Source of the DNA: Hydractinia symbiolongicarpus
Taxonomy: Eukaryota; Cnidaria; Hydrozoa; Anthoathecata; Hydractiniidae
DNA length: 64,000 bases
Assembly: GCF_029227915.1 (NCBI RefSeq)
Contig: NC_079881.1
Span: 20,743,501-20,807,500, forward strand
Direction: 5' to 3'
Every line of letters begins with the position of its first letter. Position 1 is the first letter of the stretch. The position numbers and the translations under genes were made by a program. A model generated the notes under the pieces. That model was not told the DNA's origin, did no database searches, and worked only from the letters and a program-made list of their open reading frames with translations. Shown one piece after another: positions 31,250 through 42,131 of the stretch.

Positions 31250-32385
31250 ATGAAAATACCATCTTTACATAACTTTCAGTAAACAGAAATTTATCACACA
31301 GTGCTGAGAAAAATATTGCAATTTTTTATGTTCTTGTTGTATATTGCATGAGCCTTTAAGCAACTGAAATATATGAGAAAATAAAAAAGGTAAAAATTAC
31401 CAGATATTTTTTTTAGATAACATGTGTGATAATTTATAATGACTCCTTCACCCTGCTATAAATATAATTTGATACGCCTATGCCATAAATGAAAACTTAT
31501 CTCTAGTGGTGAGCAAGTGCTAATGACTTTCATGTGCTAATGAATATTTATCTATGTGAACAAACGCTACTTGAACCACAAACGCATGATGTCTTGTTTA
31601 TCCAAGCCAATGGGTTTACTCAACAAATTAATATTATTACAAGAGACAAAAATATAAGGTTTTTCCATGCAAAACCAGTCAATCGGGATAAAAAGATAAG
31701 CTGTTTGCACTTCGAAACACTTTCCACACATTAAATTTGACACTAGAAATAATGAAAATATTTAAACATAATTAACCACAATTAACAGTTTTCAATGGCT
31801 GATATTATTTTTGTTTACTTAACTAATTAGCCATGCTTACAATTGATGATACAAAAGCATTAGTTACAACAGGTGTTAAATTTATCTTTACCATTTTTTA
31901 ACAAACTTTATTTAGACAAAGTGGCTATTCATACGTGACCGTACTTTAACATTCTTTTTCTATTCGTTATGCGTTAATTAGACCCTGTTTACACGCATTT
32001 TTGCTGGCATGAGTTTATTTCGGTGTCTTCTGGAAACTCCACTACTGTTTACATGTCAAAGCTGACATGCAATTTCATGCCGGCATGGCTAAATACCGTA
32101 TCGTATATAAGTAACTTTTAAGGGAACTTAAAAGAAACAGAGAGAACGAAGCTCAAGTTCAGCTAGCTAGCTAGCCTGGCCTGCACAGACAACAAACTAA
32201 GTTTTAAAGCTAACGAAATTTGCGTGCAAACATTTCAGCAACAGAGAGCATTATTGTTAGCTATAGAGCTAACTAGCTAGTTATATCAAATATAGTAGCT
32301 AGCTAGTAACCTTAAAGATCAGAACGATACAACACAACACGCCATTTTGTTCTATCATATTTATTCTTACGGCCCACTATGTGGT
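31250..32385. other. no gene recognised; GCTAGC clusters
   Basis: AT-rich. Runs of overlapping CTAGCTAG words occur at 32160-32176 and 32265-32305. The ORF at 31534-31734 (+) has no recognisable motif. Confidence 0.35.
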
Positions 32386-32389
32386 CTGG

Positions 32390-32605
32390 TCGCAAAAATG
32401 AGCACGGGGGAGCACAAACTGAACATGGGGGGAAAATGCTCCCTGATGTTCCGCAAGAAATGAACATGGGGGAGTAAAATGAACATAAGGGAACATTAAA
32501 AGGTACATGAGGGACACGCGCCCGCATGTTCATTCGGAAACGTACATTGGGGAGCAAAATGAGCACGTGGGCACATCGTAAATAAACATGAGGGAAAATA
32601 TAAAT
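32390..32605. repeat. degenerate GAACATGGGGGA-type repeat cluster
   Basis: Variants of (A)ATGAACATGGGGGAG and GAGCACGGGGGAGCAC recur roughly every 25-35 bp, ending in AAATTGCTTGCTTACTTACTT. A weaker cluster of the same style, with GGGCAC and ACATGAGGGCA words ending GAATTGCTTACTTACTTAG, lies at 49230-49370, so this is a dispersed family. Confidence 0.6.
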
Positions 32606-33730
32606 TGCTTGCTTACTTACTTAATTTAGGTTTTTAGGCAATTTGTGCTTAAGGTAAAATATAACAATATATAAGTAATCTAAACATTCATACTATGAAT
32701 GACTTGTGTTTTACGCACCTGCATGATCGCCACGCATACTGTGATTAATTTATCAAATATTGTTTCATTCTTGCGTCGAAAAGGTATTCCGTAAGTAAAA
32801 ATGGTCCACATAGGGGCTAAGGGCACTTTCGCTGTGTTCCTATGATTTTACCAAAGTAACCTTAACAACAGTTTTCAGTTACTTTATTTCCTCCAAAATG
32901 ACATAGACATATTAGATTTTCATCCAAAGGGTTCCTTACTTACGCGAAAATTGGAAAAAAATCGATGCACTGAAAGTCGAATCATTCACCTACAACATAA
33001 CATCGGGTATGTTTGTGAAAACTAAAAACTATCGTTGAGAACGCAGAATATTATAATTTGATATTCACAACAGGCATCGGTTAAGTTAGATTTAATGACT
33101 TCGTCATGTTGTTCCTCTCACCTCTATACACTACGCAATTGTGAGAAACTCGTATTAAATATTTTGGTGTATATATAGGATTCTGTGAATGTAACATGAG
33201 GGCCAATGTAATTTTTCTATTTTGCTTTGTCCCCAAATTCTTAATTAGGGGTAATAAATTTAGGATTTAATTGATAAATTGTTGATTTTGCAGATGCACG
33301 AAAACCAGAAGTCGCCTTATAATATGTTACATGACGCGTTCTAGTTTCTACGGAGTATCCATTTTAAGGATATTTGTCCTTTGACAACTATGCACCTTTA
33401 CTTAATTCATCGGCAATATTTCATCCTTGAAAGCTCCTTCTCTAGGTTCGTAGGAAAATTGATGGCACTGAAAAATTCACAGGTTGGTTCGTTTTAGTTA
33501 TTCCTATCTTTAGATTATTTTTCAAACGGCTTAAACCCGGGTATTGATATTTTTTGCACACTTTACGCGAACTAGCCGTCCTAATGCCGTTACAAGCAAA
33601 ACATATTGGTATAAAAGACCGGTTGCTAGTCCGTTGTGAACGTGACAGGAATTCACCCATCGTACATGTTTTTCGCATTACTATTTGTGCACACTCTGTA
33701 CGTCTGAGAATCTAATAACACATTGCTCCG

Positions 33731-33774
<44 letters not shown>

Positions 33775-34061
33775 AAAAAAGGCATACAAAATAGCAACAC
33801 TGTATTTTGTGTTTTCCTAACGCGGCCAGACATAATAAAGAAACGTTGGGCTGTCCATGATTCAAATTTCAAGTAAATTTGCCCGTCTCAGCGTGCCTGC
33901 AGCAAAACTGCTTTTTGTGCAGATGGTAACCCGTTAAAATATCCATGCCTTCACCCATGCTTCCTTATATGTTTCTGTACTTCTGTGAAAACCTTCGAAC
34001 TTGCATATTGCCAGGATCTTTGGAATTTTCGTACCTTACTTTGCGAACAGAACTACCTAAT
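32606..34061. other. no gene recognised
   Basis: AT-rich sequence with a long poly(T) run at 33733-33773. ORFs across the homopolymer are artefacts of the T/A run. No protein motif is recognised. Confidence 0.35.
33733..33773. repeat. poly(T) run, about 40 nt
   Basis: An uninterrupted T run follows TGCTCCGGG and precedes GAAAAAAGG. It could be the poly(A) tail of a minus-strand retrocopy, but no gene-like sequence was recognised upstream on that strand. Confidence 0.9.
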
Positions 34062-34110
34062 CCTATTCGGTCCTGGGTTTCTTATCTGCCCGCCCTCAGA
34101 CCGGATAGGG
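34062..34110. repeat. short palindromic element with piggyBac-MITE-like ends
   Basis: CCTATTCGGTCCTGGG is mirrored by AGACCGGATAGGG across a spacer of about 20 bp. The arms match the ends of the MITE at 13753-14504 (CCCTATTCGGTCCGG). TTAA is not intact at either side. It may be a nearly complete internal deletion of that MITE. Confidence 0.5.
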
Positions 34111-34639
34111 CCAAACAAACCTTCGTAACACAATGACATCCATCGGTTCGTGGCGATACGAAATCATAGTAGCGGAAGTTGTCTAACCAGTCAGCAAACA
34201 TCTCTTATTTCGTAGTGTGTTTGATTGTCTTATCCCTTACTGTAAGAGCAACGGTAAATCAACTATAAAAAGGTTGACAAACTCATATAAGGCTACATTG
34301 CATTTTATGCTGGAATCGTGAAGAAAAAAACATAATTTCTGTAGATATCGTTTTTTTACGTAGCATAGAAAAAACAAGACGTCAAACGAATCTAGCATTT
34401 TCTGCCAACGAATAAAGCCGTATAGATTAAATACACGAATTAAAAAAAAGTCCATAAAAACCTTTGCTTCTAACAAAAACACACCATAGCTTCCATAGCT
34501 TATATTTCACCAGGTTTATTTTAACAACTTAGTTTTCACATTACGTCCATTGCATTTTACAGTTTCATCGTAAAGAAAAGTACCCATTTCTTTATAGTTA
34601 CGGGTTCCTACCTTGTTGTGCGAAGCATGAAAACAAAAC

Positions 34640-35607
34640 GCTATTTTATGACCATGCATATGAAACACAATAAAAACTGAATAACAAAAAAAACGATAAA
34701 AATAACAAAACAATTCTCTTGATAAAATTTCGTCATCGACCATATCGTATCTCTGATCTGATCACTTAAACATTTCCAAATTATCGTGTTATCAGAATCG
34801 GTATACTTTTTACGTTGTCTGGTCATGCTAATACATTTCGCCGAAGCAGTATCAGGTACCTTCTCGGTAACCCTTTCATTGGCAGATTTGGTATGAGTTC
34901 CTTTTTTTAATAATATACCGCAGTGAATCTAGCAGTGCCTTTTCCTTCTTCTCGTTCCAATTTAAATCGCTTAAGTTTGCGTCTGTGGAAATTCTATCCC
35001 GTAATAATCTCGGTCGACACAATACCATCTTTGATTTCAGAAGAAAATATTTCTTTAAGGTCGTTGACTTGTAAGTCCAAATTTATTTCATTTGTATCGA
35101 AATCTGTCCTCAAAGCCTCCCTAACTTGCTGACTTGTCTGAAAGGCTCTTCTCTGTTTATCAATTAAGTTATATGACATTGATGCCGTTCGTTCAGCATG
35201 ACATAAAACATTGACAGTGGCTTGCTTTAATTCCGGTTGATTTTTATGAATCGTTGTGGTAGCATATTTTCGAACTAAGGTTGTGGTCAAATCGCTACAA
35301 TCACGGCCAAGAGCTTGATCCAAAAGCTTGAGAGTTGCCCAGTGACCATGGAAGAAGCCATTTTGTTTCCAGCCCAGCTAACAAATACAGATTCCTTACC
35401 GCCAGAATTGATTGACAGGAATACACATTTTTTATATAAAACCGTTGAGGTAGTTAATTTTTCGGAAATAATTTTTGCAATTTTGCCTTTCGTTGCTAAC
35501 ATAACTAACATAAAAATATTTAAAATTTTATAAATTGTAAAAAAGTTTCGTAAGATTAAGCATTTTTTCAATGGAGATAATAGTTTTGGAACTACGAATG
35601 TCAGCAA
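34640..35607 (-). pseudogene. tyrosine-recombinase-like (Crypton-like) gene, catalytic half
   Basis: The minus strand reads LYKKCVFLSINSGGKESVFV then SWAGNKMASSMVTGQLSSFW. After a frameshift near 35300 it continues DQALGRDCSDLTTTLVRKYA, ATVNVLCHAERTASMSYNLI. The last block has the HxxR (H-A-E-R) followed by tyrosine, the signature of the C-terminal catalytic box of tyrosine recombinases; the R of LVRKYA is a further conserved basic position. Further 3', in other frames, are LNWNEKKEKALLDSLRYIIK and RQRKKYTDSDNTIIWKCLSD, a C-terminal extension. It is broken by at least two shifts. Confidence 0.65.
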
Positions 35608-36049
35608 AAACTTATGCCCTAAGGTAGGTATAATTACTTTTCGTGAATCATTATATTTTCTTGTTGCGCGGGAATTGATTTTCGCAAGTAAATACTTTTT
35701 AAAAAAATTAACGAATATATTATTTTAAATTTACTAAAAATTCGCGAAAATTAATTCACACAAAAATTAATTACCTTAACTATAAAGATTTCTTTAAAAC
35801 CAAACGTACTCCATTTGGAATATTAAGCGTTGAAAAAACCAAAACTTTTTTTAGCGTGATGAGAAAAACAAATATTTCTGAGAAGAATTAATTCTTTTTT
35901 AGCACGATAAGAAAAAAAACACTTGCAAGAAAAACCAAAACCCTTTTTAGCCCGATGAATAAAACAAATCTAAACTTTTAAGCGCAGTAAAAAGAGTATT
36001 AATAATATTCCTTAATATTATAGATTATAGATATTACATAATAAATTCT

Positions 36050-36165
36050 TTCCAATATTTTTATCTATAAACTTCTTTACCAATCCTTCCTGGTCTCTCT
36101 TTTCTAGGATGTACTTCTTTGCCACTTCTTCTTCGTCAATTTTTAACCGTCTTTCCCGTCTCTTG
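36050..36165 (-). pseudogene. SET-family N-terminal flank exon (possible)
   Basis: After a TTTTCAAG sequence that could act as acceptor, the frame reads RRERRLKIDEEEVAKKYILE then KRDQEGLVKKFIDKNIGK. The 'd.eGL..k.I...G.G' pattern precedes the SET core in KMT5A-like proteins. It stops before a GVFA-type block. It sits 0.45 kb upstream of a YR locus on the same strand, which is consistent with a SET-to-YR gene order. Confidence 0.35.
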
Positions 36166-36169
36166 AAAA

Positions 36170-39100
36170 ACAGCATAAGAATATATCATTTGACTTTTCT
36201 TAAAATAATAACCAAAATAGTGACTTTTACTGTAAATAAAAAATGTTTCCTCTCCCTTTAAAGGAGCCATTAGTTATTCTCATTCTACATATATATATAT
36301 ATATATAAAGTTGCTATAATAATAATTGAACATGAATTGTTAATGACTCAATAAAAAAGCATCACTTTTTAAAATACAGGCAGTCTTTATCAGCCCCTTC
36401 AATTTACATAGCACAACCGCTCCTTGCGTGCAGCCCATGCAAACAGAAATAGGTCATAATTTAAAGCTGCGGCAAAAATTTAAAAATAATCTGTAGAAAA
36501 TGGTGGATGGGAATGAAAAACAAAGAAAATATACACCTCGTTCTTCACATGTATACGCTTTCAATTCGTTCTTTTTGGGATGAAGCGAAGTTTATTATTT
36601 GAAGTAAAAAATTTTATACAGAGAACTTTTGAATGGATGGGTCAATCAATGGAGACCAAAGATTCGCGATATTTTGGAAAGCGAAGAGGAGGTAATGGAA
36701 GAAGAAACTGACGATATTCAATATTAATTTGTTTAAATTTATTGAGGTTTTTTGTTACTATGCTAAAAGCTATATACATACAAATTCATTCCAGCCTTAG
36801 TTTAGTAGTCAGGCACACAACAACTATCTGACATTGTAATTTCTAATTTTGTATGGGCATTAAGAGCGCTAGGTGGTGTTTTTTGTAACGTCAATAGTCT
36901 AAATGGTACAAAAGTGGAGTAATGCTTAAAAAGTAAGCTGAGTAAGTTAAATTTTATGGTTTGTTGTACAAGTTTATTTGAGATATGTGATGCAAAAGGC
37001 AGATAATCCATTAAAAAGGACAATTAACCACTTTTCTGAAAATTTTTTGAAAACCTAGTGTAAGCTGGGAAATGAACACGGTCGTTCAAAACCGCGATTT
37101 TAAGGAAAAAAGTGTGCGCATGTGCCAAATTTTTTAAAAAAAAAGCGCCTACGGCATAAGATTATGACGTCATCGATATTGATCTCACTCTCCATTATCT
37201 TGTTTTAGTTGCCCAATAAAAGAAAATTTAGCATTTTTTTCTTTTAAAACTAAAGAAGGATGAACATAGACTACTATTTCGCCTTTGGTTGCTACCCTGG
37301 GCAGCCTAAACAGACGGTAAGGTCCACAAAAGCCCGGATGGCTAGCTCACAGTTTACCAGTACAGGAACACTCTTGTACAACATTCTGACGCAAAGTTTT
37401 GCCTAAAAAATTACTTTTCCTGTCTGCGTGTATCCCTATCGTTCTATCGTATTAAGTAGTAGCTGCCACTTTTTTTACTACTAAAATTTTGAGCTTTTCT
37501 TCACCTTACATTTCACTTCCGTTTTCACAAAAAAAATGGTTGACAACTATTAGACATGTAAAATGGACGCTAGTAAACAAAGAACAAACAATATTATACA
37601 TCTAAAATTAAATTTTAAAAGGAAAAAAATAATTCATCTGATCTGTAACCTTCGCTACCTCTAAGGTTGGTCTTGATTAGTTTTCTAGAAGCCTGCTAAA
37701 ACTAAACGTAAATGTGAGAAACCTAGCTTCACTCGGACTCAGTGGACCCCAATGGAAATAATCCACTAACAATAGGTTTTTGTGATTTTCTGGGTAGAAA
37801 CACTTTAAATATTTATCATTATTGTTGTTGTTGTTGTTAGACTAGCAACTGATTGCAAATGAAAAAAAATTGTACAATTATATATATGTTAAACGAAAAA
37901 GCTAATAATTTACACATTTTTAGACATTTCAGCCTAGACCATTCCCTAATCGTGAGATTTTTCACCACGAAAGTCAATCTGAATTATATAAAAATACTTT
38001 ACAAATTAGGCTATTACAAGTATTTTTTATTTCAATTCATAATCTGTATTTAACGAATATATTCTTATTTCAAACGCATCCAACAAAAAGTGGTAATCGA
38101 GCAAATCAGCAAGCTCTTCTGTTTCATCATCGTTCCATCTTTTTTTTAACCGCTTCTTCCAACAAATCTTCCCATGCAAATCACGTTTGAATGACGCTTG
38201 AAATTGTGAATTATTGGGTCAAAATTACTTCAATGAAATCGTGCCAACATGTTTTGTATCGTAGAACAATTTGGGACTGGTTCCCTAAAATGTAAAAAAA
38301 CAGAAAGTACAATATAAGCTACCAGAATCACCCAGAACCACCGAAAAACAACAAAGACCAATGCGTGGCAATTGTTTTCAATCTTTGATAATTCAATAAT
38401 TTAACGGACCAGCCGTCAACGTTCAATGGACCCAGGGTACAAACCTCGTACAGCCGACTTTTTCAAGTCTCAATTATACAATGTAATTTTTTGTACGAAA
38501 AAGTTTTATAATTCCTAACTTCTTACTAAATTTCCTCCTTTTCGATTTCTTAATGTTGGCTTGGAAGGTCTTCTACCTAACAGGAGTCTTTCCCTTTAAA
38601 GTCTATGGAATACACGTTCGATACGGAGCCAATTATTAACGAAGTATTTACACCAGCGTTTTTTCTTGGTTGTTTATATTTTTTTCAAGTGATTGATTGG
38701 TTCGTGTTAATTCGGTCTGTTTTATTTATTTATTTATTTATCATCAATATTTACCCAGGATATACATTTCAGAATAAATTTCTGCTTTTCAAATGTGTCC
38801 TGCTAAAATTAAAATCAAATACTCTACATTATATACAATTTAATATAAAATCGTCGATGTTCTAAAATCCAATAAAATGAAAAGGAATAGGCAAAACAAA
38901 AAGAAAAACGCTAAGCACATAGATGAAATGGTGAAAATACACTAAAGATAAGATTATAGGTGTCCATGAGTTAAGCGCTCAAATGGGAGATAATTGGTAT
39001 AAATGGGTGAGGCAACAAAGCTAGTATAATATATGAAATATTGAAAATGCTATACTAAGAAACGAAAGATGAAACATGCCATATCACAAATGCTTCCTTC

Positions 39101-39300
39101 TGCTAAATATCGAATGAATAATCGGCAAAAAACATTTTAATTCAAAACCGCGTATGTCATAAGCTTGCAGTATCTAAAAACATCAAGTAGAAAGGGGTGA
39201 AACAGAGGTGAAAACATATAAATAAGGAAGACTAGACAAGGTTTAAGAGCTTCATATTGTGTTAGGGTCCAAAGTCCAAATAAAGTGTGTAAGTAGGCCA
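36170..39300. other. no clear gene; possible exon fragments
   Basis: AT-rich. Two fragments deserve mention. Near 36620-36726 (+) an open stretch reads LLNGWVNQWRPKIRDILESE then acidic residues to a stop, following a TATACAG acceptor-like site. Near 38060-38200 (-) is CWKKRLKKRWNDDETEELAD, similar in style to the C-terminal extension of the YR genes. Neither is assigned. There are AT microsatellites at 36289-36306 and short GTT repeats near 37825. Confidence 0.35.
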
Positions 39301-39305
39301 AACGA

Positions 39306-41885
39306 TTAAAAAATATGGTTATCCAATTTATTTTTAAATTTCATATAACTAGGCTCCCTTCGTATATCTATTGGTAAAGAATTATATATACTGGCACCCA
39401 TATAGTAAAAACCATTTCTTGCCATATCCAAACGTACTGCTGGTAACTTTAGCGAATAAGAATTGTTTCGAGTCAGTCTTTGATGGTTTAGCAGCTGAAA
39501 GTGGTTCCAATAATTTGAGCATGTTTTACGATCAATACATTTTCTGACAACATTACAAGCATTTCGTTGAATTTTGTCGTAAATGGGTTGTAAACTGTTG
39601 TTGTTAGTTACTACTCTGGCACGTCTATCCAAGGACTGCAGTTTGTTCAACTGGGTGTTATTCAGGTTCAAATTGATGATACTATTGAATGTAATGATTG
39701 GAGTTATCATTGTTCCGTAAATCTTTTTAGCAGTTGTATCGTCAACTTCGGATCGTAGTCTCGTCAGTAAACGGAGTCTTCCAGATGCTTTTTTGTATGT
39801 AGAGTCGAAGTTGTTATTTAGAGACAACTTAGGATCAATAATTAATCCCAAATACTTGTAGCTTTTCGTCTCATTAATCTCCACAAAATTACATGACAAT
39901 GATATTTTTCCTTCAGCACTTTTCAACATTTTACTCGTCCCAAATATCATCCATTCTGTTTTCCCTTTGTTTAAATTAATAACAAGATCATTTTCTCGTA
40001 GATATGTCTCAACAGCAAGAAGTTCTTCATTTAATACATTTTCAAAGACGAGAAAGCTTTCACTTGAGAAGTAGATAACAGTGTCATCTGCAAATTTAAT
40101 AACGCTAGCTTTAAGTAGGACATTATCAAAGTCATTAAAGAAAATTAAAAATAATAATGGCCCGAGTATGGACCCTTGCGGAACACCACAATTCACTGGT
40201 TGTGGGTCAGATTTGATGTTATTTACCACTACTTCCTGCATTCTCCCAAACAAATAATCAGAAAACCATTCTAGTTCGTTACCACGTATACCATAAGCTG
40301 ATAATTTCTCAATTAAAATACTATGACCAACCGTGTCGAAGGCTTTTGACAAGTCCATGAAAACTGCAGCAACGTATTTTTTCTTATCAACTTTCTTTCT
40401 AATGTCATCTAACAATAGATTAGCAGCCAAATCTGTTGATCTGAGACGACGATACCCAAATTGATACTGAGATAGTAAGTTGTTCTTCTCAAGATATTCG
40501 ATAACTTGGTCATATACTGCCTTTTCGAGAATTTTTGAGATGACCGGCAATATAGATATAGGTCTATAGTTATTGTTATCGTCAGTCGAACCTTTTTTAA
40601 AAATTGGCTTAACTACAGCATGCTTCCATTCTCCAGGTATCATAGCCGTTTGTATCGATAAGTTTATTATGTGACAAAGTGGAGCAGCGATTTGACTGGA
40701 ACAATCTTTGAGCAGTCCAGGTGGAAGATCGTCTACACCTGTGGCTTTACTTCTCTTTAATTTTTTCAGTTCTTTTTCGATCGATATTTTCGATACATAT
40801 TTGAAGGTAAATATGGAAGTAGTTCGTAATTTCGACCATTGTGGTTGTTTCCATACAAAATCTTTTAAGGGAATCGATTTCTCCTTGATTTGAGCTGCTA
40901 TTGAAGAGAAAAACAAACATAGTGATTCAACTTTCGATTTGGTTGCTGTAGCATCACTTACGACGTTTCGTGGTTTAGTTGGCATTATTTTCTTTATCGT
41001 ATCCCAAAATTTCTTTGGATTATGACAATTCTGTGCTAGTAAGTTTTTACTAAATTGGGACTTCGATTCTCGTATTTTACGTGTACATAAGTTTCGAACT
41101 TTGCAGTAAGCCTTCCAGTCGCTTGGCTTTTTCGATTTTCGCGCTTTTCGTAAAGCCTTATCTCTTTCGTTCATCAATTTATATATCTCATTGTTAAGCC
41201 ACGGACAAAATTGTCCTTTGACTGTCTTCCCGATGATAGGGGCATGTTTGTTGAACAATGCGGTGAGAGTAGTTTTGAAATATGACCATGCGATGTTCAC
41301 ATCGTTCATTCCATAAAGTTCACCCCAGTCGTGTTTACTAATTTCGTCAACCATTTGCTCACTAGAGTACTTGGCATAATTCCTAGTCTTGATAATTTTT
41401 GGTGGTAACTTATCTCTTCTTAATTTTCTGACGAAACCGACCATATCGTGATCGCTGATACCGATGGGGATGACGTCATTTTGGTATGTCGTATCATTTC
41501 GAGTAGTCAGAATACAATCAATTAGCGTTTGTGTATTATCGGTAATTCTAGTCGGTTTTTCAATAAGCTGTTTCAATCCATAAAGCCGTAAAAGTTCTTT
41601 AATGTCTTTATCATCTGATTTCTTTAAGAAATTAATATTCAGATCTCCCAAAGGGTTCACTTCTTTTGATTCAGACATAACAAGCCATAAACTTTCTAGC
41701 TCATTATGTTCCAAATTTGTCCGATGTTTCCACTTAACTCGATCCGATATATACATGGCTACACCGCCGCATTTGCCTTTTTTCCTGGCACGGTATATAA
41801 AACTATAGCCCGGTATGTGATAAAGGTCCGGGTTGTCATTATATGAATCTTTTGTAATATGAATTTCAGATAAATTTCAGATAAA
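39306..41885 (-). mobile_element. CR1/L2-type LINE, 5'-truncated, long open frame
   Basis: A single 816-residue frame (M at 41756) carries the end of an APE-type endonuclease (PLGDLNINFLKK, LIDCILTTRND, GISDHDMVGFV) and a complete RT: ATGVDDLPPGLLKDC, NNYRPISILPVISKILEKAV, FGYRRLRSTDLAANLLLDDI, AVFMDLSKAFDTVGH, GVPQGSILGPLLFLIFFNDF, catalytic VIKFADDTVIYFSSE, and a C-terminal GASIYNSLPIDIRRE block typical of CR1/L2 elements. The frame stays open upstream to about 41880 (LSEIHITKDSYNDNPDLYHI, GGVAMYISD), so the methionine is internal. The endonuclease N-terminus is missing, and the segment between ELESLWLVMSES and KEVNPLGDLN appears deleted in frame, including the expected YRPP block. RT residues look intact. 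Confidence 0.9.
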
Positions 41886-41899
41886 TTCTGACTGATTGC

Positions 41900-42025
41900 A
41901 GCGGGTTCTGGGTTATTCTAGTTGGTTCTGGTGATTCTAGATAGGTCCAGTGTTTCCAGAACCAGCGGGTTCTGGGTTATTCTAGTTGGTTCTGGTGATT
42001 CTAGATAGGTCCAGTGTTTACCAGA
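41900..42025. repeat. two-copy tandem repeat, about 62-64 bp unit
   Basis: GCGGGTTCTGGGTTATTCTA begins near 41900 and 41964. Each unit continues GTTGGTTCTGGTGATTCTAG and ATAGGTCCAGTGTTT(A)CCAGAACC. The array abuts the truncated 5' end of the LINE. Confidence 0.85.
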
Positions 42026-42131
42026 ACCGCAGGCTAGGTTATTTGCAGACGGCAGGGTATACAAAAAGCTCTTATCTTTTAAAAAATTCTGAGGCTCTTA
42101 TAAAAAAGCATATAAAATGATAGCAAATCTT

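Noticed and set aside
33653-33876. ORFs with poly-Lys or poly-Phe
   Set aside because: They are produced by the 40-nt T run read on either strand.
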